Assembly (NCBI RefSeq): GCF_020176695.1
Contig: NZ_JAIWIA010000009.1
Location: forward strand, 124,001 to 188,000
Length of the DNA: 64,000 nucleotides
Source of the DNA: Massilia sp. MS-15
Lineage (GTDB): Bacteria; Pseudomonadota; Gammaproteobacteria; Burkholderiales; Burkholderiaceae_D
Direction of reading: 5' to 3'
The stretch's first letter is position 1, and each line of letters opens with the position of its first letter. Positions 16,034 to 24,392 of this stretch are shown in pieces. The notes under the pieces were generated by a model, which made no database searches, was not told the DNA's origin, and saw only the letters and a list, made by a program, of their open reading frames with translations. The position numbers and the translations under genes are program-made.

Positions 16034-18319
16034 ATGTTCCGCTCGTCCGCCCTGCTTGTCCTGCTGGCCCTTGCCGCGCCCTCCCTGGTCCAGGCCCAGC
16101 CTGCTTCCAGCCTGCCCGCCGGCCGCGGCCTCGATCCGCGCAAGGTGGTTGAATCGCGCTACGGCAAGGAGGCCAGGGACGATAGCGGGGCCTTCATCGG
16201 GACAGGACAGGAAAAACAGGACAAAGGGGAGCAGGAGAAACCCGAAGACAGGAAGCAGGCGCGCAAGCGGCCCGCCGCCAACCCGGACGCACCTTCCGCA
16301 CCGGCGCCACTCGCGCTGCCCGGCGCCTTCAAGCGGATCGAAGGCAGCCTGGCCACGGTGGCGATCGACAACACCGGCGGCGCCCAGGCCGGCGAACCGG
16401 TCCCGGTCACCTTTGGCCAGGTCTTCGCACCGGGCGCCGTGCCACGCGGACAGGGCGTGGCGGGCAAGACCGCGGACGGCAAGCCGGTGGCGCTGCAGGT
16501 CGACGCCAAGGCCCGCCATCCGGACGGTTCGCTGCGCCATGCGGTGATCTCGGCGCTGCTGCCGCGCCCCGCCGCCCGCGCGCCCCTCAGGATCGGACTA
16601 TGGCCGGCCGAGCGCGCAGCGCCATCCTCCGCCGGCGCGGAGCTGGATGTACCGGAAGTCAGCGTCATCGCCCTCATCGACGGCAAGCGCTATACCGCTT
16701 CGACCGACGGCGCCAGGGCGGCGCCGGGCGGCCGCTGGCTGGCGGGGCCGGTGGCCAGCGAGTCGCAGCTGGTCGTGCCGCTGCGCGGTCCGGCAGGCCA
16801 GGTCCATCCGCACCTGACGGCCCGCTTCGCCCTGCGCAGCTATCCCGGCGCCAAACGCACGCGCATCGACGTGACGGTCGAGAACAGCTGGGCCTACGAG
16901 CCGGATCCGCGTACCTTCACCTACGATGCCGAGATCGTGATCGGCAAGGAAACCGTGTGGCGCCACGCAGCACTGCCCCATTACCGCAAGGCGCGCTGGC
17001 GCAAGCTGTTCTGGGCCGGCGGCGATCCCGGCGTCGAGGTGCGCCACGACGGCGCCGCCCTGATTGCCAGCCGCGCCGTGCCGAACTACGATCCGGCGCT
17101 GCAGGTCTCGGAAAAAGCCCTCTCCCGGCTGGCCGACCGCTGGCAGGGGCCGGTGACGGAACCGATGAGCACCGGTCTGGCCGAGAACCGGATGGCGACC
17201 ACCGGCGGCCGCTCCGACATCGGCCTGCTGCCGGGATGGACGGCCAGCTACGTCGTCAGCACCGATCCACGTGCCCGGCGCGCCATGCTCGGCACCGCCG
17301 ACCTAGCCGGCAGCTTCTCGGCGCACTACCGCGACAAGCGCACCGGGCTTCCGATCAGCCTGCTGGACTATCCCTACATGACCACCCTCGGGCAGCGCGA
17401 GCATGCGCGCAACCCGGCCACGGGCAAGAACGAAGGCTTCCCGCCCTGCGTGCCGCGCGAGGCCTGCGCCTCGCCGCACCGCCATGACGTGGCGCACCAG
17501 CCCTCGCTGGCCTACGTGCCCTACCTGGTCACGGGCGATTACTACTATCTCGAGGAGTTGCAGTTCTGGGCGATGTTCAATGCCTTCTCGTCCAACCCGC
17601 ACTACCGCCAGGGCGCCAAGGGGCTGCTCAAGCCCTACCAGGTGCGCGGCCAGGCCTGGGCCCTGCGCACGCTCGCGCACGCGGCCTACATCACGCCCGA
17701 CGCGCATCCGCTCAAGTCCCATTTCCTGCGCATCCTGGACAGCAACCTGGATTGGTACCACACGCGCTACGTCACCAATGCCCAGGCCAACCGGCTCGGC
17801 TTCGTCGAGGAAAACTATGCCATCGTCTACCAGGGCAAGACCGGCCTGGCACCCTGGCAGGACGACTTCTTCACCTCGGCGGTGGGCCATGTGGTGGAAC
17901 TCGGCTTCGACAAGGCGCGGCCGCTGCTGGCCTGGAAGGCGAATTTCCCGGTCCAGCGCATGACCGGCAGCGGCACCTGCTGGATCGCGGCCTCGCAGTA
18001 TTCGCTGAAGGTGCGCGACACGCCCGCCAGTGCGTTCTATACCAGCATCGAGCAGGTGTACCGGGCCAGCAGCAAGCCCGAGGTCCTCGGCACCGCCTGC
18101 GCCAGCCCGGAAATGGCGGCCGCCCTGAAGCTCGCGCCGGGCGAGATGCCGGGCTACTCCAAGTCCCCCGCCGGTTTCCCGTCCAACCTGCAGCCGGCCC
18201 TGGCCTATGCCGCCGGCGCCGCCGGCAAGGCCGGGCGCGAGGCCTGGGAGCGCTTCATGGCGCGCCCGGTCCAGCCGGACTACAGCGGTTCGCCGCAGTT
18301 CGCGATCGTGCCGCGCTAA
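16034..18319 (+). CDS. Secreted RIFT-barrel-like protein, possible polysaccharide-degrading enzyme
   Basis: A 761-residue exported protein; ATG 16034 follows CCGGAG and gives a signal peptide ending in VQAQ near residue 22. A charged, Lys/Glu-rich linker follows (about 45-90). The next region opens with VAIDNTGGAQAGEPVPVTFG and HPDGSLRHAVI, motifs I associate with the RIFT-barrel module of exo-rhamnogalacturonan-lyase-like (YetA/PcRGLX) proteins. The last half is helical, like an (alpha/alpha) toroid. Substrate and catalytic residues are not visible. Its stop and that of the convergent M20 gene share the four bases CTAA. The family call is moderate; enzymatic role is inferred. Confidence 0.55.
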   Translation: MFRSSALLVLLALAAPSLVQAQPASSLPAGRGLDPRKVVESRYGKEARDDSGAFIGTGQEKQDKGEQEKPEDRKQARKRPAANPDAPSAPAPLALPGAFKRIEGSLATVAIDNTGGAQAGEPVPVTFGQVFAPGAVPRGQGVAGKTADGKPVALQVDAKARHPDGSLRHAVISALLPRPAARAPLRIGLWPAERAAPSSAGAELDVPEVSVIALIDGKRYTASTDGARAAPGGRWLAGPVASESQLVVPLRGPAGQVHPHLTARFALRSYPGAKRTRIDVTVENSWAYEPDPRTFTYDAEIVIGKETVWRHAALPHYRKARWRKLFWAGGDPGVEVRHDGAALIASRAVPNYDPALQVSEKALSRLADRWQGPVTEPMSTGLAENRMATTGGRSDIGLLPGWTASYVVSTDPRARRAMLGTADLAGSFSAHYRDKRTGLPISLLDYPYMTTLGQREHARNPATGKNEGFPPCVPREACASPHRHDVAHQPSLAYVPYLVTGDYYYLEELQFWAMFNAFSSNPHYRQGAKGLLKPYQVRGQAWALRTLAHAAYITPDAHPLKSHFLRILDSNLDWYHTRYVTNAQANRLGFVEENYAIVYQGKTGLAPWQDDFFTSAVGHVVELGFDKARPLLAWKANFPVQRMTGSGTCWIAASQYSLKVRDTPASAFYTSIEQVYRASSKPEVLGTACASPEMAAALKLAPGEMPGYSKSPAGFPSNLQPALAYAAGAAGKAGREAWERFMARPVQPDYSGSPQFAIVPR

Positions 18320-19581
18320 TCCGGCTGCGGCGCCAGGAAGTCGAGCAGCGCCAGCGCCACCACCAGGGTAGCCTTGCGCAGGTCCTCCAGCACCAGGCGC
18401 TCGTCGGCCTTCTTGGCGTTTGATTCGGGCACCGTGCGCGGCCCGGCGCCGTACATCACCGCCGGGATGCCGCGCTCGCCGTACAGGCGCGCATCGGCGT
18501 ACAGCGGCGTGCCCTGGGCCGTGATCTCCTCGCCGAACACCGCGCGGCCGTGGCGCTGCAGGCTCGCCACCAGCCGCTCCGATCCCGGCAGCGGACGCAG
18601 GGCGTGCGACAGCAGCAGGCGCCGGATCTCGAGCCGGATGCCGGGCATGCCGGCCACGGCGTCCTCGATGAGGGCGCGCACCTGGCGTTCCACCGTCGCC
18701 GGGTCTTCCTCGGGAATCATGCGGCGGTCCATCTTCATGACCACCTTGCCCGGCACCACATTGGTATTGGTGCCGCCATCGATGCGGCCGACCAGCATGG
18801 TGGGCGAGTCGATGCCGGGGACCTGCGACTTGATCTGCTTGAGCGCGGGCAGCTGGCCATAGATGGCGTTCAGGATACGGGTCGCGGCCTGCAGCGCATC
18901 GACCGCCGTCTCCGGCATCGCGCCGTGGCCGGCCTTGCCGTGCACCGTGATCTCCAGCTGCAGGCAGGCATTGTGGGCGGTAACGATGTTGTAGGCGAAG
19001 CCCGCCGCGATCACGTAGTCGGGCCGGGTCAAGCCCTGCTCCAGCAGCCAGCCAGGGCCCAGCAGGCCGCCGAATTCCTCGTCGTAGGTGAAGTGCAGCT
19101 CGATCGCGCCCTTCAGTGGCAGGCCGAGCGCCTCCAGCGCGCGCACCGCGAACACATAGGTCGCGAAATCGCTTTTCGAGACGGCCGCCGCGCGGCCGTA
19201 GATGACGCCGTCCTCGATCTCGGCGCCGTAGGGCGGCCTGGTCCAGCCTTCGCCCGGCGGCACCACATCGCCGTGCGCGTTCAGCGCCAGGGTCGGGCCG
19301 CCGGCGCCGTAGGGCCGGCGCACGATCAGGTTGGTGATGCTTTGCATGCCGTAGTCGCGCACCGCCTGTTCCGGCACCGCGTGCCGTTCGGCTTCCCAGC
19401 CAAGCTGCGCCAGCATCCGCGCCACCGCCTCGGCATGCGGCGCGTTGTCTCCCGGCGGGGTGTCGGTCGGGATGCGGATCACTTCCTGCAGGAAGCCGAC
19501 CTCCTCGTCGAAATGGGCATCGATCCAGGCGCCCAGGCGCTCCCGGGCCTTGTCGTGTCCTTGTGCTTGGGTATCCATCAT
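18316..19581 (-). CDS. M20-family metallohydrolase (ArgE/DapE-like) coupled to puuD
   Basis: A 421-residue zinc hydrolase of the M20 amidohydrolase/deacylase family. Metal-site motifs are NAHGDVVPPG, the TYDEEFGG acidic pair and a dimerisation domain with GKAGHGAMPE. It starts at ATG 19581, overlapping the puuD end by 4 bases, with a second ATG directly after. Tight coupling to urate oxidase suggests a purine-degradation amide substrate such as a ureido compound, but the sequence is closer to generic ArgE/DapE proteins than to allantoate amidohydrolases. The true substrate is unknown. Confidence 0.8.
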   Translation of the reverse strand: MMDTQAQGHDKARERLGAWIDAHFDEEVGFLQEVIRIPTDTPPGDNAPHAEAVARMLAQLGWEAERHAVPEQAVRDYGMQSITNLIVRRPYGAGGPTLALNAHGDVVPPGEGWTRPPYGAEIEDGVIYGRAAAVSKSDFATYVFAVRALEALGLPLKGAIELHFTYDEEFGGLLGPGWLLEQGLTRPDYVIAAGFAYNIVTAHNACLQLEITVHGKAGHGAMPETAVDALQAATRILNAIYGQLPALKQIKSQVPGIDSPTMLVGRIDGGTNTNVVPGKVVMKMDRRMIPEEDPATVERQVRALIEDAVAGMPGIRLEIRRLLLSHALRPLPGSERLVASLQRHGRAVFGEEITAQGTPLYADARLYGERGIPAVMYGAGPRTVPESNAKKADERLVLEDLRKATLVVALALLDFLAPQPD

Positions 19582-20816
19582 GGTTGTCCTGTGCGTGCGC
19601 CGGCTTCGAACCAGGCGCCGACCTGGGCCCGCTCGGCCTCGGTCATGTGGGTGAGGTTCGCCAGCGGCATGGCCTTCAGTTGCACCGTCTGCTGGTAGAT
19701 GCGCTGCGCGTTCTGGCTGACGAGTTCCGAGGTATGCAGCATCACGCCGGCGGGCGCGGTGGCGAAGCCGGCCTGGGTCGGCTGCTGCGCGTGGCAGGAC
19801 ACGCAGCGCTGCCCGACGATGGCGCGCACCTGGGCGAATTGCGCCGCATCCTGGGCGGCATTGGCCTGTTGTGCCCCCACCGCCGGCGCCTTGGGCGCGA
19901 TCGCCACGGCCAGCGCCAGCAGCAGCGCCACGCCGGCCGCCGGATACTTCCATTCGACCCGCCCCTTGTGGCGCAGGTTGAAGAAGTGGCGGATCAACAC
20001 GCCCGCCGCCATGATCACGGCCAGCACCGCCCAGGCGTGCTCGTGGCGGTAGGTCATCGCGAAGTGGTTGCTGATCATGATGAACAGCACCGGCAGCGTG
20101 AAGTAGTTATTGTGGACGCTGCGCTGCTTGGCCTTGATGCCATGGACCGGATCGGGCTTCTCTCCGGCCAGCATGGCATTGACCATCTTGCGCTGGCCCG
20201 GAATGATCAGCATCGCGACGTTGGCCACCATCATGGTGCCGATCATCGCGCCCACGTGCAGGTAGGCGGCGCGGCCGCCGAGCAGGTGCGTGAGCACGTA
20301 ACTGCTGGCGACCAGGAAGGCGAACACGGTCACGCCGAAAGCCAGGTCGTGCCGGCCCAGCGGCGAGCGGCACAGCAGGTCGTAGACGATCCACCCCAGC
20401 ACCAGGCTGCCCAGGCCGATACCCACCGCCTGCCAGCTCGTCAGGTCTGCCACGCTGCGGTCCACCATCATCGCCTGCGCATTCAGGTAATACACGATGA
20501 CCAGCAGCGCGAAGCCGGACAGCCAGGTGGAATAGGCTTCCCACTTGAACCAGTGGAGTTCCTTCGGCAGCGTGGCGGGCGCCACCAGGTATTTCTGCGG
20601 ATGGTAGAAGCCTCCACCATGCACGGCCCACAGCTCGCCGGCCACGCCTTTCTTCGCCAGGTCGGAATCGGGGGCCGGCGGGCGGATCGTGTTGTCGAGC
20701 CAGACGAAATAGAAGGACGCGCCGATCCAGGCGATGCCCGTGATCACGTGCAGCCAGCGCACCAGCATGTTGAACCACTCCAGGGCATACGGGCCCAGGT
20801 ATCCAAAACCATCCAT
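19578..20816 (-). CDS. puuD: Membrane-bound urate hydroxylase PuuD with C-terminal cytochrome c
   Basis: A 412-residue protein with about eight membrane helices, from WFNMLVRWLHVITGIAWIGA onward (the N-terminal DUF989 urate-oxidase part, about 1-310). A cytochrome c domain follows, with the haem motif CVSCH at 338-342. PuuD oxidises urate to 5-hydroxyisourate and passes electrons to the respiratory chain rather than to oxygen in solution. ATG 20816 has AAGGA upstream; longer in-frame starts extend into the regulator's promoter region. The M20 gene is translationally coupled behind it. HIU hydrolase and allantoinase genes of the pathway are not in the window. Confidence 0.9.
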   Translation of the reverse strand: MDGFGYLGPYALEWFNMLVRWLHVITGIAWIGASFYFVWLDNTIRPPAPDSDLAKKGVAGELWAVHGGGFYHPQKYLVAPATLPKELHWFKWEAYSTWLSGFALLVIVYYLNAQAMMVDRSVADLTSWQAVGIGLGSLVLGWIVYDLLCRSPLGRHDLAFGVTVFAFLVASSYVLTHLLGGRAAYLHVGAMIGTMMVANVAMLIIPGQRKMVNAMLAGEKPDPVHGIKAKQRSVHNNYFTLPVLFIMISNHFAMTYRHEHAWAVLAVIMAAGVLIRHFFNLRHKGRVEWKYPAAGVALLLALAVAIAPKAPAVGAQQANAAQDAAQFAQVRAIVGQRCVSCHAQQPTQAGFATAPAGVMLHTSELVSQNAQRIYQQTVQLKAMPLANLTHMTEAERAQVGAWFEAGARTGQP

Positions 20817-20853
20817 AGGGGCGTCCTTGTCGAGTATCCCTTGACGATAACGT

Positions 20854-20904
20854 GATTTCAATTTCTGCAACATGAAATCTAGCGTATATTCGACATACGT
20901 GAAT
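20854..20904. promoter_or_regulatory. Divergent operator region between puuD and its LysR regulator
   Basis: A perfect inverted repeat GATTTCA/TGAAATC with a 12-base spacer (20854-20879) is followed by the dyad GTAT-N7-ATAC, both in the 109-base gap between divergent puuD and the LysR gene. LysR regulators typically bind T-N11-A dyads in such gaps. The dyads are seen; binding is inferred. Confidence 0.5.
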
Positions 20905-20925
20905 CCATATACGCGCCGACACACC

Positions 20926-21861
20926 ATGGCCAGCCTGCCCCTGCACCTCGACCTGCACCTGATCCGCATCCTGTACTTGCTGCTGATGGAGAAAAACGTC
21001 TCGCGCGTGGCGCTCAAGCTGAACCAGCCGCAGCCCTCGATCTCGGCCTCGCTGCGCAAACTGCGCGAGCTGACCGGCGACCCGCTGCTGGTGCGCGGCG
21101 CGCGCGGCATGGTGCCCACCCAGCATGGCGAGAGCCTGCTCAAACCCGCCAAGCGCATTCTGGACGAAGCCGAGAGCCTGTTCGTGCGCAAGTCGCCCTT
21201 CGTGCCCGAGGAAGCGGCGCGCACCTTCCACATCGCGGCGCCGGACTATCTGGACACCCAGTTCCTGCCCGGCGTGGTGGCGGCCCTGCGACGCGGCTCG
21301 CCCAACAGCAAGGTGGTGATCCACAGCCTGGGCCCCGGCCTGGACTACCTGCGCATGCTGTCCGACGGCGAGATGGACCTGGTGATCGCCAACTGGGACG
21401 AGCCGCCCGCGCACCTGCACATGTCCAAGCTGTTCGAAGACCCGATCACCTGCACCATGCGCGCCGACAGCCCCTACGCCAGGCGCACGGCAAGCGACGC
21501 GATGACGCTCGAGGACTACCTGTCGCTGCCGCACGTCGCACCCTCGCAGATGCTGCCCGGCTACCACGGCGTGATCGACGCCCACCTCGACCGCCTGGGA
21601 CTGCGGCGCAAGGTGGCGGTCGAGTCGCCCTACTTCGGCGTGATCCCCTACATGCTGACCCAGAGTGACCTGGTACTGACCACCGGGCGCCAGTTCATCC
21701 GCTTCTACGAACGTACCTTGCCGCTCAAGAGCTTCACGGTACCGGTCAAGTTTCCGCCGATGCGCTTCTACCAGCTGTGGCACCAGCGCGTGCACCAGTC
21801 GCCGGAACACAAGTGGCTGCGCGACCAGGTCAGCCTGGCCGCGCGCGCCCTGGCGAAATAG
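20926..21861 (+). CDS. LysR-family transcriptional regulator, probable urate-pathway regulator
   Basis: A 311-residue LysR protein from ATG 20926. The N-terminal winged helix (about 6-65) shows LNQPQPSISASLRKLRELTG, followed by a substrate-binding domain with two periplasmic-binding-like lobes. An 18-residue longer form from 20872 would start inside the operator, so it was not chosen. It is divergent from puuD and 47 bases upstream of the fused UraD/AllC gene, the classic position for a regulator of both. The inducer is probably a purine intermediate; that is inference. Confidence 0.85.
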   Translation: MASLPLHLDLHLIRILYLLLMEKNVSRVALKLNQPQPSISASLRKLRELTGDPLLVRGARGMVPTQHGESLLKPAKRILDEAESLFVRKSPFVPEEAARTFHIAAPDYLDTQFLPGVVAALRRGSPNSKVVIHSLGPGLDYLRMLSDGEMDLVIANWDEPPAHLHMSKLFEDPITCTMRADSPYARRTASDAMTLEDYLSLPHVAPSQMLPGYHGVIDAHLDRLGLRRKVAVESPYFGVIPYMLTQSDLVLTTGRQFIRFYERTLPLKSFTVPVKFPPMRFYQLWHQRVHQSPEHKWLRDQVSLAARALAK

Positions 21862-21908
21862 CGCTTATGCGGCCAGGCATATGAGCGGAACGGCCGGCCA
21901 CATTTATC

Positions 21909-23684
21909 ATGACTGACTCCCAACACGCGACGTCCACCATGACCACACTGCCGCAGCTGAACGCCTGCCCGCCCGATGCCTTCGTCGAGGCCCTTGCGGG
22001 CATCTACGAACACTCGCCCTGGATCGCGGCGCGCGCCGCCGCGCTGCGGCCCTTCGCCAGCCTGGCCGCCCTGAAGCAGGCCTTGCAGGCGGTGGTGACG
22101 CAAGCAAGCGAGGACGCACAACTGGCGCTGCTGCGCGCCCACCCCGAGCTGGCCGGCAAGGCGGCGATTGCCGGCGAACTCACGGCCGAATCGAGCGGCG
22201 AGCAGGCGGCCTCCGGCCTGGACCGCTGCAGTCCCGCCGAATTCGCCACGCTGCAGGACCTGAACGCGCGGTACCGCGACAAGTTCGGCTTCCCCTTCAT
22301 CCTGGCCGTGAAGGGTCCGGCCGGGCGCGGCTTGAGCCGCGCCGCCATCATCGCCGCGTTCAGCCGCCGCCTCGGCAATACGCATGGCGACGAGATGCGC
22401 GAATGCCTGCGCCAGGTGCACCGCATCGCCGAGATCCGCCTGAATGCGCTGCTGCAGGTCGAACTGCGCTTCGGTGCCCAGGTCATGGACTGGGCCGAAG
22501 CCCTGGGCGCCATCAGCGATGCCGAGGGCCAGCTCACCTGCGCCTACATGACGGACGCGCACCGGCGCTGCGCCGCCCAGCTGCGCGACTGGATGCGCGA
22601 GGCCGGCATGCAGGCCCACATCGACGCCGCCGGCAACGTGGTCGGACGCTACCCGGCGGCGCAAGCCGATGCGAAGACCCTGCTCACCGGCTCGCACTAC
22701 GATACCGTGCGCAACGGCGGCAAGTACGACGGCCGGCTCGGCATCCTGCTGCCGATCGCCCTGGTGCGCGACCTGCACGCGCGCGGCGAGCGCCTGCCCT
22801 TCCACCTCGAGGTGATCGGCTTCGCGGAAGAAGAAGGCGTGCGCTTTCGCAGCACCTTCCTGGGCAGCAGCGCCATCACCGGGCGCTTCGATCCGCGCCT
22901 GCTCGAGCAGCGCGACGGCGACGGCCTCAGCATGCGCGAGGCCTTGAGCGCGGCCGGCCACGATCCGGCGCACATCCCGTCCATTGCGCGCGACCCGGCA
23001 TCGCTGCTGGGCTTTGTCGAAGTCCACATCGAACAGGGCCCGGTGCTGCTGGAGCGCGGCCTGCCGCTCGGCGTGGTGACGGCGATCGCCGGCAGCTCGC
23101 GCTACCTGGTGGAACTGACCGGGGTGGCCAGCCACGCGGGCACCACGCCGATGGGCATGCGGCGCGACGCGGCCGCCGCCGCCGCCGAGATCGTGCTGCT
23201 GGTCGAAGCGCGCTGCAGCGGGCGCGGCGCGCTGGTCGGCACCGTGGGCCAGCTCGAGGTGCCGCAAGGCTCGGTCAACGTGATCCCGGGCGCGTGCCGC
23301 CTGTCGCTCGACATCCGCGCCGCCAGCGACGAGGATCGCCTGGCGGCCGTGGACGAGATCCTGGCCGGTATCTCGGCCATCTGCGCGCGCCGCGGCATCG
23401 AGGAAAAATTGTGGAAGCTGGTGGAGGCCGATGCCGCGCCCTGCGCGCCGCGCCTGATGGATCGCCTGGGCGCGGCCATCGAAGCGGCCGGCCTGCCGCG
23501 CGTCGACCTGCTGTCCGGCGCCGGCCACGACGCGATGGAGATGGCCCGCATCACCGAGGTCGCCATGCTGTTCGTCCGCTGCGGCAACGGCGGCATCAGC
23601 CACAATCCGCTCGAGACCATGACGGCGGACGATGCCGAAGTGGCGGGCGAGGTCTTGCTGGACTTCCTGCGCCGGACTTCCTGA
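21909..23684 (+). CDS. Fused OHCU decarboxylase / allantoate amidohydrolase
   Basis: A 591-residue fusion of two urate-pathway enzymes. Residues about 11-180 are OHCU decarboxylase (UraD), with the catalytic His78 in RAHPEL and KFGFPFI; it makes S-allantoin. Residues about 190-590 are an M20-type allantoate amidohydrolase (AllC), with metal ligands His263 in GSHYDTV, Asp274, Glu308/Glu309 in FAEEEG and His373 in EVHIEQGP, plus SGAGHDAM and GGISHNPLE. It releases ammonia and CO2 from allantoate. The two steps are not consecutive: allantoinase must act between them, and no allantoinase is in the cluster. The gene follows the LysR regulator on the same strand. Confidence 0.9.
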   Translation: MTDSQHATSTMTTLPQLNACPPDAFVEALAGIYEHSPWIAARAAALRPFASLAALKQALQAVVTQASEDAQLALLRAHPELAGKAAIAGELTAESSGEQAASGLDRCSPAEFATLQDLNARYRDKFGFPFILAVKGPAGRGLSRAAIIAAFSRRLGNTHGDEMRECLRQVHRIAEIRLNALLQVELRFGAQVMDWAEALGAISDAEGQLTCAYMTDAHRRCAAQLRDWMREAGMQAHIDAAGNVVGRYPAAQADAKTLLTGSHYDTVRNGGKYDGRLGILLPIALVRDLHARGERLPFHLEVIGFAEEEGVRFRSTFLGSSAITGRFDPRLLEQRDGDGLSMREALSAAGHDPAHIPSIARDPASLLGFVEVHIEQGPVLLERGLPLGVVTAIAGSSRYLVELTGVASHAGTTPMGMRRDAAAAAAEIVLLVEARCSGRGALVGTVGQLEVPQGSVNVIPGACRLSLDIRAASDEDRLAAVDEILAGISAICARRGIEEKLWKLVEADAAPCAPRLMDRLGAAIEAAGLPRVDLLSGAGHDAMEMARITEVAMLFVRCGNGGISHNPLETMTADDAEVAGEVLLDFLRRTS

Positions 23685-23846
23685 GGCATGACACGTACGC
23701 ACGACGCACGGCAGCAAGAACCATCCCCTGCGCGTCACGCTGGATGGGCGCGGTTTCGCAGGCGCGGCGGCATCTGTCGAACCCCGGGGTGCGCGCGGTC
23801 CTGCGCGGCATCGGACCGAGTCTGATCCGGGGCCGACCAACGCGCG

Positions 23847-24317
23847 CTACTTCTTCGGCGTCAGCCGCAGCAGGCCCAGGATCACCAGCGCAAACAGCGC
23901 GCTGAGCACCGCGGTCGCCTCGCGTCCCATGCCGGCGGCGATGCCGACGGCGGCGGTCAGCCAGACGCTGGCAGCCGTGGTCACGCCCTTCACGTCGTCC
24001 TGCTGGTGGTGCTTGAGGATGGCGCCGGCGCCGATGAAGCCGATGCCGGCGGTGACGCCCTGCAGCACGCGCGAGATATCGCTGATTTCCATACCCGCCT
24101 GCAGCGGGATCAGCACGAACAGGGCCGAGCCGAGCGAGACCAGCATGTGGGTGCGCAGGCCGGCCGAGGCCCCGACCGTCTCGCGTTCATAGCCAAGCAG
24201 GCCGCCCAGCAACACCGCCACCATCAGCCGCAGCACGATGCGGGTGATGTCCTCGGGGCTACCCAGGTCCGAGAATTCCTTCAGTATCGTCAGCCAGCTG
24301 CGCTCCATCCAATCCAT
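23847..24317 (-). CDS. MgtC/SapB-family membrane protein
   Basis: A 156-residue protein with four to five hydrophobic helices. MgtC-family marks are GGLLGYERE and GLRTHMLVSLGSALF, then GIGFIGAGAILK and GVTTAASVWLTAAVGIAAGM. The preferred ATG 24317 follows GGGAGGA. MgtC-type proteins act in magnesium-limited or acid conditions and influence the F-type ATPase in some pathogens. It sits between the urate and pyrimidine modules on the same strand as the latter, 75 bases past the amidohydrolase, and has no evident functional link to either. The 162 bases between 23685 and 23846 show no gene. Confidence 0.9.
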   Translation of the reverse strand: MDWMERSWLTILKEFSDLGSPEDITRIVLRLMVAVLLGGLLGYERETVGASAGLRTHMLVSLGSALFVLIPLQAGMEISDISRVLQGVTAGIGFIGAGAILKHHQQDDVKGVTTAASVWLTAAVGIAAGMGREATAVLSALFALVILGLLRLTPKK

Positions 24318-24392
24318 GCACGTCCTCCCGAGGTAACCCGGGGATGATGCCATCTGTGCAAGAAGCGCGTCGCCACGTTCGGCCTGTGCTTT

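Noticed and set aside
13547-16540. A 997-residue open frame on the minus strand opposite the S9 peptidase gene
   Set aside because: It is antisense to a gene with a full catalytic triad; the protein is composed mainly of His, Arg, Gly and Val as expected for GC-rich antisense codons and has no recognisable domain.
19578-21233. Longer PuuD form reaching 21233
   Set aside because: The extra 139 residues lie antisense to the LysR gene; PuuD homology begins at 20816 where a ribosome-binding site is seen.
23685-23846. Possible coding remnant with a GIGPSL-like reading
   Set aside because: Only about 160 bases, no start or stop logic, and the resemblance is too short to support.
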